A stretch of DNA of 64,000 nucleotides. Source: Lentihominibacter hominis. Lineage in GTDB: Bacteria; Bacillota; Clostridia; Peptostreptococcales; Anaerovoracaceae. Positions 7,512 to 16,520 of this stretch are shown here, piece after piece; positions within the stretch are counted from its first letter, which is position 1; every line of letters starts with the position of its first letter. The stretch lies in the NCBI RefSeq assembly GCF_014385065.1, contig NZ_JACRTA010000003.1:248001-312000 (forward strand), in the 5' to 3' direction. The notes beneath the pieces were generated by a model. It ran no database searches and was not told the DNA's origin. It saw only the letters and a program-made list of their open reading frames with translations. The position numbers were made by a program, and so were the translations under genes.

Positions 7512-8961
7512 ATGGCTATAAACTTTTCCGAAATATGGTCGGCCTTTGACTGGATCATAATATCAGTATATTTTGTGATCATTATAGCAGTAGGACTAGC
7601 CATGCGTAAAAGAGCGAGCAAAAATATGAAGAGCTTTTTTGTGGCTTCCAGAAGACTTACAATACCTGTTTTGGTAGGAGTAGGTGCAGCCAGCTGGTAT
7701 GATTCGTGGACTATCGTAGGTCTTGCAGAATGCGGAACGACTATGGGTATATGTATAATATTTATATACATAATACCTACGGCTATTTTGAGGCTTCCTT
7801 TGGCTGTATGGATAGGACCTCTTGTAAGAAACAAAATTCCCGACTGGGTACTTACCATGCCGGATCTTATGTCTTATATGTATGATAGAAAAACAAAGTT
7901 CGTAATGGCAATAGGAATGCTGCCTCCTTTTCTTTATGAATCTGCTCTTCTAACGGCAGGGGGATCTGTCATAGCGTATGTAACGGGGATGAATATGTGG
8001 CTGGCCTTTGCTATACTGGGAATAATTATTATATTTTACACATCTTTGTCAGGACTGTGGGGGCTTGCGATAACGGACATGATGCAGTTTGTTGTGATGT
8101 CAGTATCTGCCGGTGTACTTTGTTTCGGGCTGGTCAATCATTTTGGCGGATTCGGAAGCTTATTTGATCAGGTAGGCGCTGTAAATCCTGATTTTCTGAC
8201 GGTTACAGGAGGAAATGGATTTATGGCAGTATTAGGATGGGTAATAAGTGCTTTGGCTATGTATGCGAACTCTCAGTCATATCAGAGATTCGGTTCTTCA
8301 AAATCCGGAGGTGATATCAAAGTATCGTATACTTGTATAATGATTTTTGGATTGTTTTTCAGCACTGTGATGGTATTTGGAGGAATGGCAGCACTCGTGA
8401 TGTTTCCGGATGCAGCTCAAGAAGCTCCTTCGGAGGCATTTTGGGCGGTGGTCTTCACTACACTTCCGGTAGGTCTGAGGGGACTTTTCGTGGCAGCGCT
8501 TCTTTCTGCTGTAATGTCTACAGTCAGCGCTGATTATCTTATTTGCGGAGCGGTAGTTGTACACGATATAATAAAGGGCTTCTTTAAGCCTGATCTCAGT
8601 GATAAAGCAGAAGTCTGGGGAACGAGAGTTGTTATCTGGGTAGTAGGACTTCTCATTATTGTTGCTACGTATTTCTGGTCTGACGGAATTTCAAAAGCAT
8701 ATTACTATTGTGGTGGATTTCAGGTAGCAGCTTTTATAGTTCCACTTATGCTGGGATTATTTTACAAAAAAAAAGACTCCTGCTGCAGGTTTTTGGAGCT
8801 TGCTTCTTACAGTAGTTGCCTATGCTGTCTGGGAGTTTGTTCTGGGAACTCCATGCGGAATTCCAGCCAACGTAGCCTGCATAATATTCAGTGTTATAGT
8901 ATATGTTACAGTCGCCAAGCTTACTTATAAAGAAATTGGGCAGAAAACGCTTACTGTTTAG
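7512..8961 (+). CDS. Sodium:solute symporter, frameshifted near its C-terminus
   Basis: Sodium-coupled permease of the SSS family (about 483 residues once the frame is restored), with some 13 membrane helices and conserved blocks such as GVGAASWYDSWTIVG and FYTSLSGLWGLAITDMMQF. The open frame is broken at an A9 run (8766-8774). As written the product ends at 8930 with a Cys-rich, non-membrane tail. Shifting by one base after Lys-Lys-Lys gives TPAAGFWSLLLTVVAYAV and one more helix, ending at TAG 8959-8961, 17 bases before the next gene. An A8 run would make the gene intact. This could be a sequencing error, a real mutation or slippage. GGAGG lies before ATG 7512. Confidence 0.82.
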
Positions 8962-8977
8962 GAAAGGCAGGATATAT

Positions 8978-9217
8978 ATGAAAAAAGATATAGGTGAAGA
9001 AAGAAAAAGCAAATTAGCATTTATATGGGCAGCTATATGTTTGATATGTTCCGTATTAATATGGATACTTACTATCAGCAGATCTGATATTATATTACCT
9101 CTGTTTATGGGAACTGCCGCACTTCTTTACGGACCTGTGACTGCCTTTTTATATTTAAGAGAAGTAAAAAACGGCGTGTTTAATGCGGAGGATGAAAATG
9201 AAGAAGAAAGCCTTTAG
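8978..9217 (+). CDS. Small two-helix membrane protein
   Basis: A 79-residue protein with a charged N-terminus (KKDIGEERKSK), two hydrophobic helices (about residues 13-32 and 40-62) and an acidic C-terminal tail (DENEEESL). GGAAAGGCAGG precedes ATG 8978. It lies directly behind the symporter and overlaps the amidohydrolase start by 20 bases. The position suggests an accessory subunit of the symporter, as small two-helix partners are known for some SSS transporters, but no family can be named. Confidence 0.72.
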   Translation: MKKDIGEERKSKLAFIWAAICLICSVLIWILTISRSDIILPLFMGTAALLYGPVTAFLYLREVKNGVFNAEDENEEESL

Positions 9218-10808
9218 ATGTAGGAATATTTATACATCTCTTACTCCACAGTTGATTGACGGATATGTCATATGCGACAGAGAAAATATAAGCTTCGTAG
9301 GCTCGTGTGAAGATGCAGAACAGTACATAGATAAAAACACTGAGATTCTGGATTTTGAAAACAATTTTATAATGCCCGGTTTTAATGATTTTCATGTCCA
9401 TCTTTTAAGTGGCGCTCTTATGGAAAGAGACGGGGTACTTAGGTATGCATCTTCAGAGGAAGAAGCTGCTTATATAATCTGGGGAAAAAATAAAGATCGC
9501 CGGGATGGCGGATGGATAATGGGAGGAGCTTGGGACAATTTCAGATGGCCGAAAGGTAAACTTCCCACAAAGGAAAGCTTGGACAAATATTTCAAGAATA
9601 CTCCTGTATTTCTCTTGAATAAAGAATGCCATGGTGCATGGGTCAACAGTGAAGCTCTCAGAAGATTTAATATCAGCAGAGATATTGATGATCCCGACAA
9701 CGGAAGTTTTTTTAGGGATGATAACGGGGAACTTACCGGTTATATACATGAAGCTGCTGTAATACCCATGCTTAAAGATATTTTAAGTGATATGACGGCA
9801 GAAGAAATGGCATCCTATGCAGTATCATTTGCCGAAACAGCCTCACAGTACGGAATAACGTCAGTTGCAGATCTGCCTCTTTACGGGATCAGAACGGAAC
9901 ATGCTTACAAGATCCTTGAAAACAGCGGAAAGCTTAATGTCAGGATACATTTTGCATTGGCCTTCAGCGAAGCACTTGATGAAATTCTTAAAATCAGAAG
10001 TAATTATAATTCCGATATGCTTAGATTTATAGGAGTAAAAGATTTTCTTGACGGGACCCCTATGGGGCATACAGGATACATGCTGAAACCTTATACTGAC
10101 AGGCCGGGGTTTAGAAGCAGTTCCATGATAGATCCACAGTATCTGAAAGAACGTGTTGCGCTGATGACAAAAAATAATATAAAGGTAAGGCTGCACGCTT
10201 GCGGAGATGCAGCTGTACGATTAGGACTTGATGCTTTTCAATATGCAGAAAATATTCACGGAAAAAGAGATGTCAGGCATTGTATAGAACACATAGAATC
10301 CATTTCTCCCGAAGATATAGGCCGATTCGGACAGTTGGATGTCATCGCATCGGTACAGCCTGATCATCTGCCTAAATATAATTTTTCGGATCATCCGTTC
10401 CATACTATGATTGGTGAAGAAAGAATGAAGTATTCATGGCCTTTTAGATCTATAAAAAACAAAGGCGGGAGACTGGCTTTCGGAACTGATTATCCCGTGA
10501 CGGAGCTTAATCCTTTGAGAGGTATATTCAGATCAGTAAGTCGTCTTACAGATGATAATGAGCCGAAGGGAGGTTTCTCTCCCGAAGAAAAGCTGTCAGT
10601 ACATGAAAGCCTCAGAGCTTATACATATGGTTCGGCATATGCGGCGAATTTCGATAAAAGAATAGGAAGCATAGAAAAAGGTAAGCTGGCTGATATAGCT
10701 GTTTTTGAAAACAACATATTTCAGATGGCATATGACAGAGAACAAATGTTTAATATGAAAACTCTTATGACAATATTAGGAGGGAAAATAGTATACAAAA
10801 AGATATAA
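9198..10808 (+). CDS. Amidohydrolase family protein (YtcJ-like)
   Basis: Metal-dependent hydrolase of the amidohydrolase superfamily, YtcJ/amidohydrolase-3 branch, 536 residues (usual for the branch). The metal motif is FHVHLLSG near residue 60; further ligands appear in RLHACGDAA and HCIEHIESI, and the catalytic Asp in FGTDYPV. The C-terminus (GSIEKGKLADIAVFE) is the standard end of the composite beta-sandwich. It probably cleaves an amide or carbamate bond in the cytoplasm. GCGGAGG at 9185-9191 best fits ATG 9198; in-frame ATGs at 9183 and 9192 lie in or at the ribosome site. It is the last gene of the sigma-54 operon. The substrate is unknown. Confidence 0.85.
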   Translation: MKKKAFRCRNIYTSLTPQLIDGYVICDRENISFVGSCEDAEQYIDKNTEILDFENNFIMPGFNDFHVHLLSGALMERDGVLRYASSEEEAAYIIWGKNKDRRDGGWIMGGAWDNFRWPKGKLPTKESLDKYFKNTPVFLLNKECHGAWVNSEALRRFNISRDIDDPDNGSFFRDDNGELTGYIHEAAVIPMLKDILSDMTAEEMASYAVSFAETASQYGITSVADLPLYGIRTEHAYKILENSGKLNVRIHFALAFSEALDEILKIRSNYNSDMLRFIGVKDFLDGTPMGHTGYMLKPYTDRPGFRSSSMIDPQYLKERVALMTKNNIKVRLHACGDAAVRLGLDAFQYAENIHGKRDVRHCIEHIESISPEDIGRFGQLDVIASVQPDHLPKYNFSDHPFHTMIGEERMKYSWPFRSIKNKGGRLAFGTDYPVTELNPLRGIFRSVSRLTDDNEPKGGFSPEEKLSVHESLRAYTYGSAYAANFDKRIGSIEKGKLADIAVFENNIFQMAYDREQMFNMKTLMTILGGKIVYKKI

Positions 10809-10827
10809 TTTCATTAAATAAAAGTAA

Positions 10828-10862
10828 TAAAGCCGGCAAAACAGCTGTTTTACCGGTTTTAT
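10828..10862 (+). terminator. Terminator of the sigma-54 operon
   Basis: AAAGCCGGCAAAAC and GTTTTACCGGTTTT pair over 14 bp with one G-T and one mismatch around the loop AGCT, followed by a T-rich tail. It closes the catabolic operon. Confidence 0.82.
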
Positions 10863-10879
10863 TTATGTTGTTTTCCCTG

Positions 10880-10908
10880 TGGACATGAAGACTAAACTGA
10901 TTTAGAAT
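10880..10908 (+). promoter_or_regulatory. SigA-type promoter for the YhgE pair
   Basis: TGGACA (10880-10885), a 17-bp spacer, and TAGAAT (10903-10908), which is 64 bp before the ATG of the first YhgE gene. Confidence 0.65.
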
Positions 10909-10972
10909 AGGAAACATGAATTATTGCGTCAGTAAAATCAAAAATATGACTGAAGCTATCAGGAGGTAATTT

Positions 10973-13513
10973 ATGAAAACGGCATTTCAGATTTTCAGTC
11001 GAGATATAAGACGTCTTTCACATAATAAAGCTGCCATTATAGTAATGATAGGGGTATGTGTTTTGCCATCTCTTTATGCATGGTTTAATATAGCGGCCAA
11101 TATGGATCCGTACGGCAATACACAAGGTATCAAAGTAGCAGTTGCTAATAATGATACAGGATCTGAAACAGATAAGCTGTCTATAAATGCAGGAGATACA
11201 ATTATTGAAAATCTTAGGGAAAACAGTCAGCTGGGCTGGACATTTGTAGATGAAAAACAGGCTGAGGAGGGTGTCCGTTCTGGGAAATATTATGCAGCTA
11301 TCATAATTCCTGATGATTTCAGCGATTCGTTGCTTAGTATATTGTCAGGAAAAATCGAAAAACCAAAGCTTGATTATTATATTAACGAAAAGAAAAATGC
11401 TATAGCGCCTAAAATAACAGATACCGGAGCAACTACAGTTCAGCAAGAAATAAATGAGACTTTTTCATCTGTCGCTTCAGAAACGATATCAGGAATAATC
11501 CGATCAGCAGCAGATCAATTGACAAATGACATGAATGCAGCAGATTCTCAGCTGATTACGGCTGTTTCCGATGTAAGATCGAATCTGGCTGAATATCAGA
11601 CTGCGCTGGGAGACTTCCAGGAAACTGTAAAGGGATCGGAAACAGTTATAAAAGAGACAATAGATACCCTCGATAAAGTTGATTCTGCTTCAGATGCAGC
11701 TGCTGCAGCTTTTGAAGATACATCTTTTCTGTTGTATGAAAGCCGCTCGGCTTTGAGTCGCTTTTCGGCTCAGATATCCGGAAGTCTCTCGCAGAGTGAG
11801 ATCCTGATAAATGATATTTCCATATCAGCTTCAGCAAAGTTGGGAACTTTTGAAGCAAATGCTCAGAAAGCTACCGCTGATGTAGGAAATGCGATAGATT
11901 CAGTATCAGAGCTGAATGAAAAAAATGAAAAATTGCTTCAATCTCTTGCCGAACTCAATGACAATATAGGGAATAATACAGAACTTTCGGCTATAATAGG
12001 CGAACAGATAAAACATTTACAGAGTCAGAATGAGACTTATGAAAAGATTTTGGATTCCTTGAGCGGAGGTAATGACAGTGTCAAGAATATACTTACGACG
12101 GCGAAGGATACGCGCTTAGATCTGGAAAAAATATCAATAGATGGAAGACAATCCATGCAGGACAGCAGAAAAGCTTTTGAGCAAAATACTCTTCCGAAAG
12201 TAAATAAGTCTCTTGATGATCTGGCATCAGTCAGTGGAAGTCTTTCAGCAACACTTTCAGCAACAGAGCCTATGACCAAGCAGATAAAAGGAATCCTTCA
12301 GCAATTTGAATCAAGCCTTGATATGAGTTTAGCAGCATTGGAACAAACAGGTGAAGTATTGGAAAGAGTAGATGAGAATCTGAATTCTGTAATGACAGAT
12401 ATAAGTGCTTTACAAAGTTCCGGTACATATCAGCAGCTTCTTTCTCTGGAAGGAATAGATCCGCAATCGGTTTCAAGATTTATGGCATCTCCTGTTTCTT
12501 TGAAATCTGAGGTTCTTTATGATGTGGAAAATTATGGATCTGGAATGACCCCGTTTTATACAAATCTGGCATTATGGGTAGGTGGGTTAATTTTAGTTTC
12601 CATTCTCAAACAGGAGGTAGACCAAGAAGGGTTTATACATCGTTTTGATACGACAGATGCTTATTTCGGGCGATGGCTTTTGTTTTCATCTGCTGCACTG
12701 ATCCAAGGATTCATAGTATGTACAGGAGATCTAATATTGCTTAAAACACAATGTATGCATCCTACAGCATTTCTTCTGGCAGGTATGTTCTGCTCCTTTG
12801 TATATGTGAATATCATATATGCGCTTGCGATAACCTTTAAACATATAGGAAAAGCCGTAGCTGTTCTTCTTGTGATACTGCAGATACCAGGATCTTCAGG
12901 GACTTATCCCATAGAAATGATGCCTGGCTTTTTTCAGAAAGTACATCCTCTGTTTCCGTTCACATATGGCATAGATGCTATGCGGGAAAGTATGGCGGGC
13001 TTTTACGAAAATTACTATATAAAAGACCTTTTGATACTTCTTATTTTTATATTGATTTCACTTTTAACGGGGCTTGTTCTTCGGCCACTTATTTTGAATC
13101 TTAATCATATGTTTGATAAACATCTTGAAGAAACGGATCTCATGATAGGCGAGACTGATACTGTCAGGAATGAAAATCCCCAGCTCCAGCTGCTGATAAA
13201 AGCTCTTCTCAGGCATGATGAAGGAAAACAAAAATTCATGGCAAGATCTGCGAAGTTTGAGGCACATTATCCCAAGATGATAAAATATGGATTTATTTGC
13301 ATGATAGCTATACCGCTGTTTTTTCTTATTCTCATGTTTAGTCTGGAATCAAGAATAGTATTTTTAGTTTTATGGATAGTTTCACTTATAGGGTTGTCAA
13401 TATATTTAATTTGTGTTGAATATATTCATGACAGAGTGCAAAGACAGATAAAAGTCAGTGGGCTGACATCAGAAAACCTTATAGACATCATAGAGGAGGA
13501 GAAGAGCAAATGA
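10973..13513 (+). CDS. YhgE/Pip family membrane protein 1
   Basis: Large membrane protein (846 residues) of the YhgE/Pip group, relatives of ABC-2 type permeases known as phage-infection or type VII-associated proteins. The N-terminus has the family block AWFNIAANMDPYGNT after one membrane helix (about 20-42), then an extracellular region to about residue 510 rich in Ser/Gln/Glu heptads, likely coiled coil. The C-terminal membrane region has five or six helices (GSGMTPFYTNLALWVGGLIL, PGSSGTYPIEMMP). Unlike its neighbour it has an extra 100-residue tail with two more helices. AGGAGG precedes ATG 10973. Its stop overlaps the next gene by 4 bases (ATGA). The transported substrate, if any, is unknown. 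Confidence 0.88.
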   Translation: MKTAFQIFSRDIRRLSHNKAAIIVMIGVCVLPSLYAWFNIAANMDPYGNTQGIKVAVANNDTGSETDKLSINAGDTIIENLRENSQLGWTFVDEKQAEEGVRSGKYYAAIIIPDDFSDSLLSILSGKIEKPKLDYYINEKKNAIAPKITDTGATTVQQEINETFSSVASETISGIIRSAADQLTNDMNAADSQLITAVSDVRSNLAEYQTALGDFQETVKGSETVIKETIDTLDKVDSASDAAAAAFEDTSFLLYESRSALSRFSAQISGSLSQSEILINDISISASAKLGTFEANAQKATADVGNAIDSVSELNEKNEKLLQSLAELNDNIGNNTELSAIIGEQIKHLQSQNETYEKILDSLSGGNDSVKNILTTAKDTRLDLEKISIDGRQSMQDSRKAFEQNTLPKVNKSLDDLASVSGSLSATLSATEPMTKQIKGILQQFESSLDMSLAALEQTGEVLERVDENLNSVMTDISALQSSGTYQQLLSLEGIDPQSVSRFMASPVSLKSEVLYDVENYGSGMTPFYTNLALWVGGLILVSILKQEVDQEGFIHRFDTTDAYFGRWLLFSSAALIQGFIVCTGDLILLKTQCMHPTAFLLAGMFCSFVYVNIIYALAITFKHIGKAVAVLLVILQIPGSSGTYPIEMMPGFFQKVHPLFPFTYGIDAMRESMAGFYENYYIKDLLILLIFILISLLTGLVLRPLILNLNHMFDKHLEETDLMIGETDTVRNENPQLQLLIKALLRHDEGKQKFMARSAKFEAHYPKMIKYGFICMIAIPLFFLILMFSLESRIVFLVLWIVSLIGLSIYLICVEYIHDRVQRQIKVSGLTSENLIDIIEEEKSK

Positions 13514-15690
13514 AAAATATATGGCATATTTTTACGGGAGATGTCAGACGTATAAAAAAGAACGTAATTGCACTTATTGCCATTGTAGGAATAGCTGTCG
13601 TTCCATGTTTGTATGCGTGGTTTAACATAGCTGCCAGCTGGGATCCTTATAAAAATACAGGCAATTTAAAAGTTGCTGTGGCCAGTGTTGATGAGGGATA
13701 TGAAGGTAATTTGATCCCTATACAACTTAATGTAGGAGATCAGGTTCTGTCAATACTTAGAGAAAATACTGATATGGAGTGGGTATTTACCAGTAAAGAA
13801 AAAGCTGTAAACGGCGTAAGGTCAGGAGATTATTATGCGGCAATCGTTATTCCGGAACAGTTCAGTAATGAAATGATGAGTATATTTTCCGAAGATATAA
13901 AAAAAGCAGAAATAATCTATTATTCCAATGCAAAAGAAAACGCTATTGCTCCAAAGGTTACGGAAAAAGGTGCCACTTCTATACAAAGACAAATAAATCA
14001 AGTATTCATAAGAACTGTTTCAGATACGATACTTGTAGTTCTTCAATCTGTATCCAATATGACTGATACAGAGGGAGCTGAATCTGTGGTAGAAAATCTG
14101 GAAGCTAATCTTGACAGAATATCTTCAGATCTTTCATCCTCAGCTGATGCTTTGCAGTCATTTTCAGCAGCGACCTCATCCTCCGGAGATCTTCTCGAGG
14201 CTACATCAGGTGTTCTTGAACAGGCTCAGACTCAATCTGAAAGCAATATGAAGGTACTTAAAGACATCAGAGAGACTTTTTCAGATGTCCATGAAGCACT
14301 TTCGGGAATAACAGATGATGTTAATGGAACGCTGTCATCTGGCAAAGATTTTTATGATCAGATGTCATCTGTTGTAGATACGGCTTTTGAAACACAATCA
14401 AAGGATGTGGAATCGGCAGCGTTTTCGCTAAATACTATTGCAGAACAATTGGACAGTCTTATAGTTTCCTATACATCACTTAGAGATTCTCTTGAATCTA
14501 TGGGAAAAAAATATCCACAGTTTGCTTCCCTTACAGAACCTATTGTTGCTAAGCTGAATGCTTATATTGCTACACAAAATGAGCTTAAAGATAAGCTTAT
14601 CTCTGTAGCAGATTCTATGAGAACTACATCAGCAGATATTGGCGAGGCAAAAAAAGAACTGGATAATCTGATTATGAAGAGCATAGAAGAAATAGAAAAG
14701 ATAAAGACAGATTACGAAGAAAATGTCACAGATACATTAAAAAATCTTTCAAAATCTCTGGAAAAAACTGATGACGGTGTGAAAGAACTTCTCTCTCAGA
14801 TAGGAAAAACCACAGACGGAATAAAAGCATTATCAGATTCAGCGACGGATCAGCTTTCAAGACTTCAAAGCGCACTGGATAGCTCCATAGCTATTCTTTC
14901 GAGTTCTTCATCAAGGATATCAGAAGTGACAGGAAAGCTTCAGCAAATGGAAGAAGACGGCGATTTTTCTGAAATAGACAATCTTCTGTCTGATAATAAA
15001 GATAAACTTACGTCTTTTGTGTCTTCTCCGGTATCTCTAAAAACTCATAAGATATATGAAATGGAAAACTACGGATCCTCTATGGCTCCTTTTTACTCTA
15101 CGCTTTCCATTTGGATCGGAGGTATCGTTCTTGTTGCAATGATGAAGGTGACTGTTTCTGAAACACAATTGGCAGGTCTGCGGAATGTAAAACCAAGTCA
15201 TATATATTTCGGACGATATGTTATTTTTCTTATAATAGGATTGCTTCAAAGTACATTGATCGCATTAGGAGATTTATTTTATCTTGGGATACAGTGCCGA
15301 CATCCGTTTTTGTTTCTGCTGGCAAGCTGGTTTTCAAGTATTGTGTATGTGAATATTATTTACACTTTAACAGTATCTTTTGGAGATATAGGAAAGGCGA
15401 TAAGTGTTATACTTCTCGTTATACAGGTGGCTGGAACAGGAGGAACCTTCCCTATTGAAGTGGCTCCTTTGTTTTTCAGAGTTGTCTATCCTCTTCTTCC
15501 TTTTACTCATAGTATGTCTGCAATGAGAGAAGCAGTAGGAGGTCTTTATGGTATGTATTATTGGGCAGATATGGGAAAACTTGGAATATTCCTTGCTCTT
15601 TCTCTCATAGTAGGACTCGTTTTGAGAAAGCCTATAATAAAGCTCAATTCTGCTTTTTCTGAGAAACTGGAAGAGACTAAAATCATGTAG
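13510..15690 (+). CDS. YhgE/Pip family membrane protein 2
   Basis: Second YhgE/Pip protein, 726 residues, about 120 shorter than gene 1 because the double-helix tail is missing. Same plan: N-terminal helix with AWFNIAASWDPYKNT, a long extracellular coiled-coil region, then GSSMAPFYSTLSIWIGGIVL and a C-terminal membrane domain with AGTGGTFPIEVAP. GAGGAGGAGAAG precedes ATG 13510. The two genes are translationally coupled and both keep the full plan, so the products probably form a heteromeric membrane complex; this is inference. Confidence 0.88.
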   Translation: MKNIWHIFTGDVRRIKKNVIALIAIVGIAVVPCLYAWFNIAASWDPYKNTGNLKVAVASVDEGYEGNLIPIQLNVGDQVLSILRENTDMEWVFTSKEKAVNGVRSGDYYAAIVIPEQFSNEMMSIFSEDIKKAEIIYYSNAKENAIAPKVTEKGATSIQRQINQVFIRTVSDTILVVLQSVSNMTDTEGAESVVENLEANLDRISSDLSSSADALQSFSAATSSSGDLLEATSGVLEQAQTQSESNMKVLKDIRETFSDVHEALSGITDDVNGTLSSGKDFYDQMSSVVDTAFETQSKDVESAAFSLNTIAEQLDSLIVSYTSLRDSLESMGKKYPQFASLTEPIVAKLNAYIATQNELKDKLISVADSMRTTSADIGEAKKELDNLIMKSIEEIEKIKTDYEENVTDTLKNLSKSLEKTDDGVKELLSQIGKTTDGIKALSDSATDQLSRLQSALDSSIAILSSSSSRISEVTGKLQQMEEDGDFSEIDNLLSDNKDKLTSFVSSPVSLKTHKIYEMENYGSSMAPFYSTLSIWIGGIVLVAMMKVTVSETQLAGLRNVKPSHIYFGRYVIFLIIGLLQSTLIALGDLFYLGIQCRHPFLFLLASWFSSIVYVNIIYTLTVSFGDIGKAISVILLVIQVAGTGGTFPIEVAPLFFRVVYPLLPFTHSMSAMREAVGGLYGMYYWADMGKLGIFLALSLIVGLVLRKPIIKLNSAFSEKLEETKIM

Positions 15691-15705
15691 AACACCATGG
15701 ACACG

Positions 15706-15734
15706 TTGTTTTTTAGACTAATATTTGATATAAT
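15706..15734 (+). promoter_or_regulatory. SigA promoter with extended -10 for the asp23-nusB-dxs operon
   Basis: TTGTTT (15706-15711), a 17-bp spacer, then TATAAT (15729-15734) preceded by TGA (extended -10). It lies 18 bp before the asp23 ATG, so the leader is only about 11 nt long. It starts the long housekeeping operon. Confidence 0.75.
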
Positions 15735-15751
15735 ATTTAAGAGGTGGTTTT

Positions 15752-16135
15752 ATGGGCACAAATAAAATAAACGGTGAATACGGCATAAGAATTTCGGATG
15801 AAGTCATCGCTGTTTGTGCCGTAAATGCAACATTGAAAACAGAGGGCGTGGCCGGAATGTCGGGCGGTATACCTAATGCACTTTCCAGGAATTTTTTAGG
15901 CAAAGAACTGCTGGCAAAAGGAATAAAAGTCAGTCAGACAGATGAAGGTGTGGAAGTAGACGTATATATAACCGTAAAATATCATGCAAAGATACCTGCA
16001 GTAGCGTGGGATATACAGGAAAATGTTAAGAAAGAGATACAGTCCATGACGGAACTGGACGTCACAGCTGTAAATATACATGTACAAGGTGTTAAAATAC
16101 CATCGGAGGATAAGAAACAAAATGACGAGAAATGA
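15752..16135 (+). CDS. Asp23/Gls24 family envelope stress protein
   Basis: A 127-residue Asp23 (alkaline shock protein/DUF322) domain protein. It has the family pattern: an initial YGIRISDEVIAVCAVNATLKTEGVAGM, then VDVYITVKYHAKIPAVAWDIQENVKKEIQSMT and VNIHVQGVKI. Such proteins line the cytoplasmic face of the membrane and act in envelope homeostasis. AAGAGGTGG precedes ATG 15752. In Clostridia an asp23 gene typically sits just before nusB, as here, and usually just after spoIIIAH; in this genome about 10 kb of other genes lie between. Confidence 0.92.
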   Translation: MGTNKINGEYGIRISDEVIAVCAVNATLKTEGVAGMSGGIPNALSRNFLGKELLAKGIKVSQTDEGVEVDVYITVKYHAKIPAVAWDIQENVKKEIQSMTELDVTAVNIHVQGVKIPSEDKKQNDEK

Positions 16136-16520
16136 AGCAAGAGAGATCTTGATGCAGATACTTTATGAAATGGACACTACAAAAACAATGGATCTTGAAA
16201 CCGCAGAAAAGCTTTCTCAGGAAAGGCTGTCAGGCAATCATAAAAGAAGAGGACTGAAACTTCTTACCGATATAGTCCGAAATTTAGAAGATATTGACGG
16301 AGAAATTAACCGAAACAGCCGTTCGTGGAAAACCGGAAGGATGCCTAAAGTAGATCTGGCCATAATGCGTCTTGCTCTCGGAGAGATAAAATTCGATGAA
16401 GGGATTCCCGAAGCTGTATCTATAAATGAGGCTGTAAATCTGGCCAAAAAATTCAGTCTGGACAAATCGTCGGGATTCATAAATGGAGTTTTAGGTGCGG
16501 TAGTGAATTCCAATGAATAG
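16122..16520 (+). CDS. nusB: Transcription antitermination factor NusB
   Basis: All-helical RNA-binding factor (132 residues) that joins NusE, NusA and NusG on boxA RNA for rRNA antitermination. Typical signatures are MTRNEAREILMQILYEMD at the N-terminus, RSWKTGRMPKVDLAIMRLAL in the middle, and INEAVNLAKKFSLDKSSGFI near the end. ATG 16122 was chosen because NusB proteins start at this point; GGAGG lies about 12 bases upstream. It overlaps asp23 by 14 bases and the next gene by 8. Confidence 0.95.
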   Translation: MTRNEAREILMQILYEMDTTKTMDLETAEKLSQERLSGNHKRRGLKLLTDIVRNLEDIDGEINRNSRSWKTGRMPKVDLAIMRLALGEIKFDEGIPEAVSINEAVNLAKKFSLDKSSGFINGVLGAVVNSNE

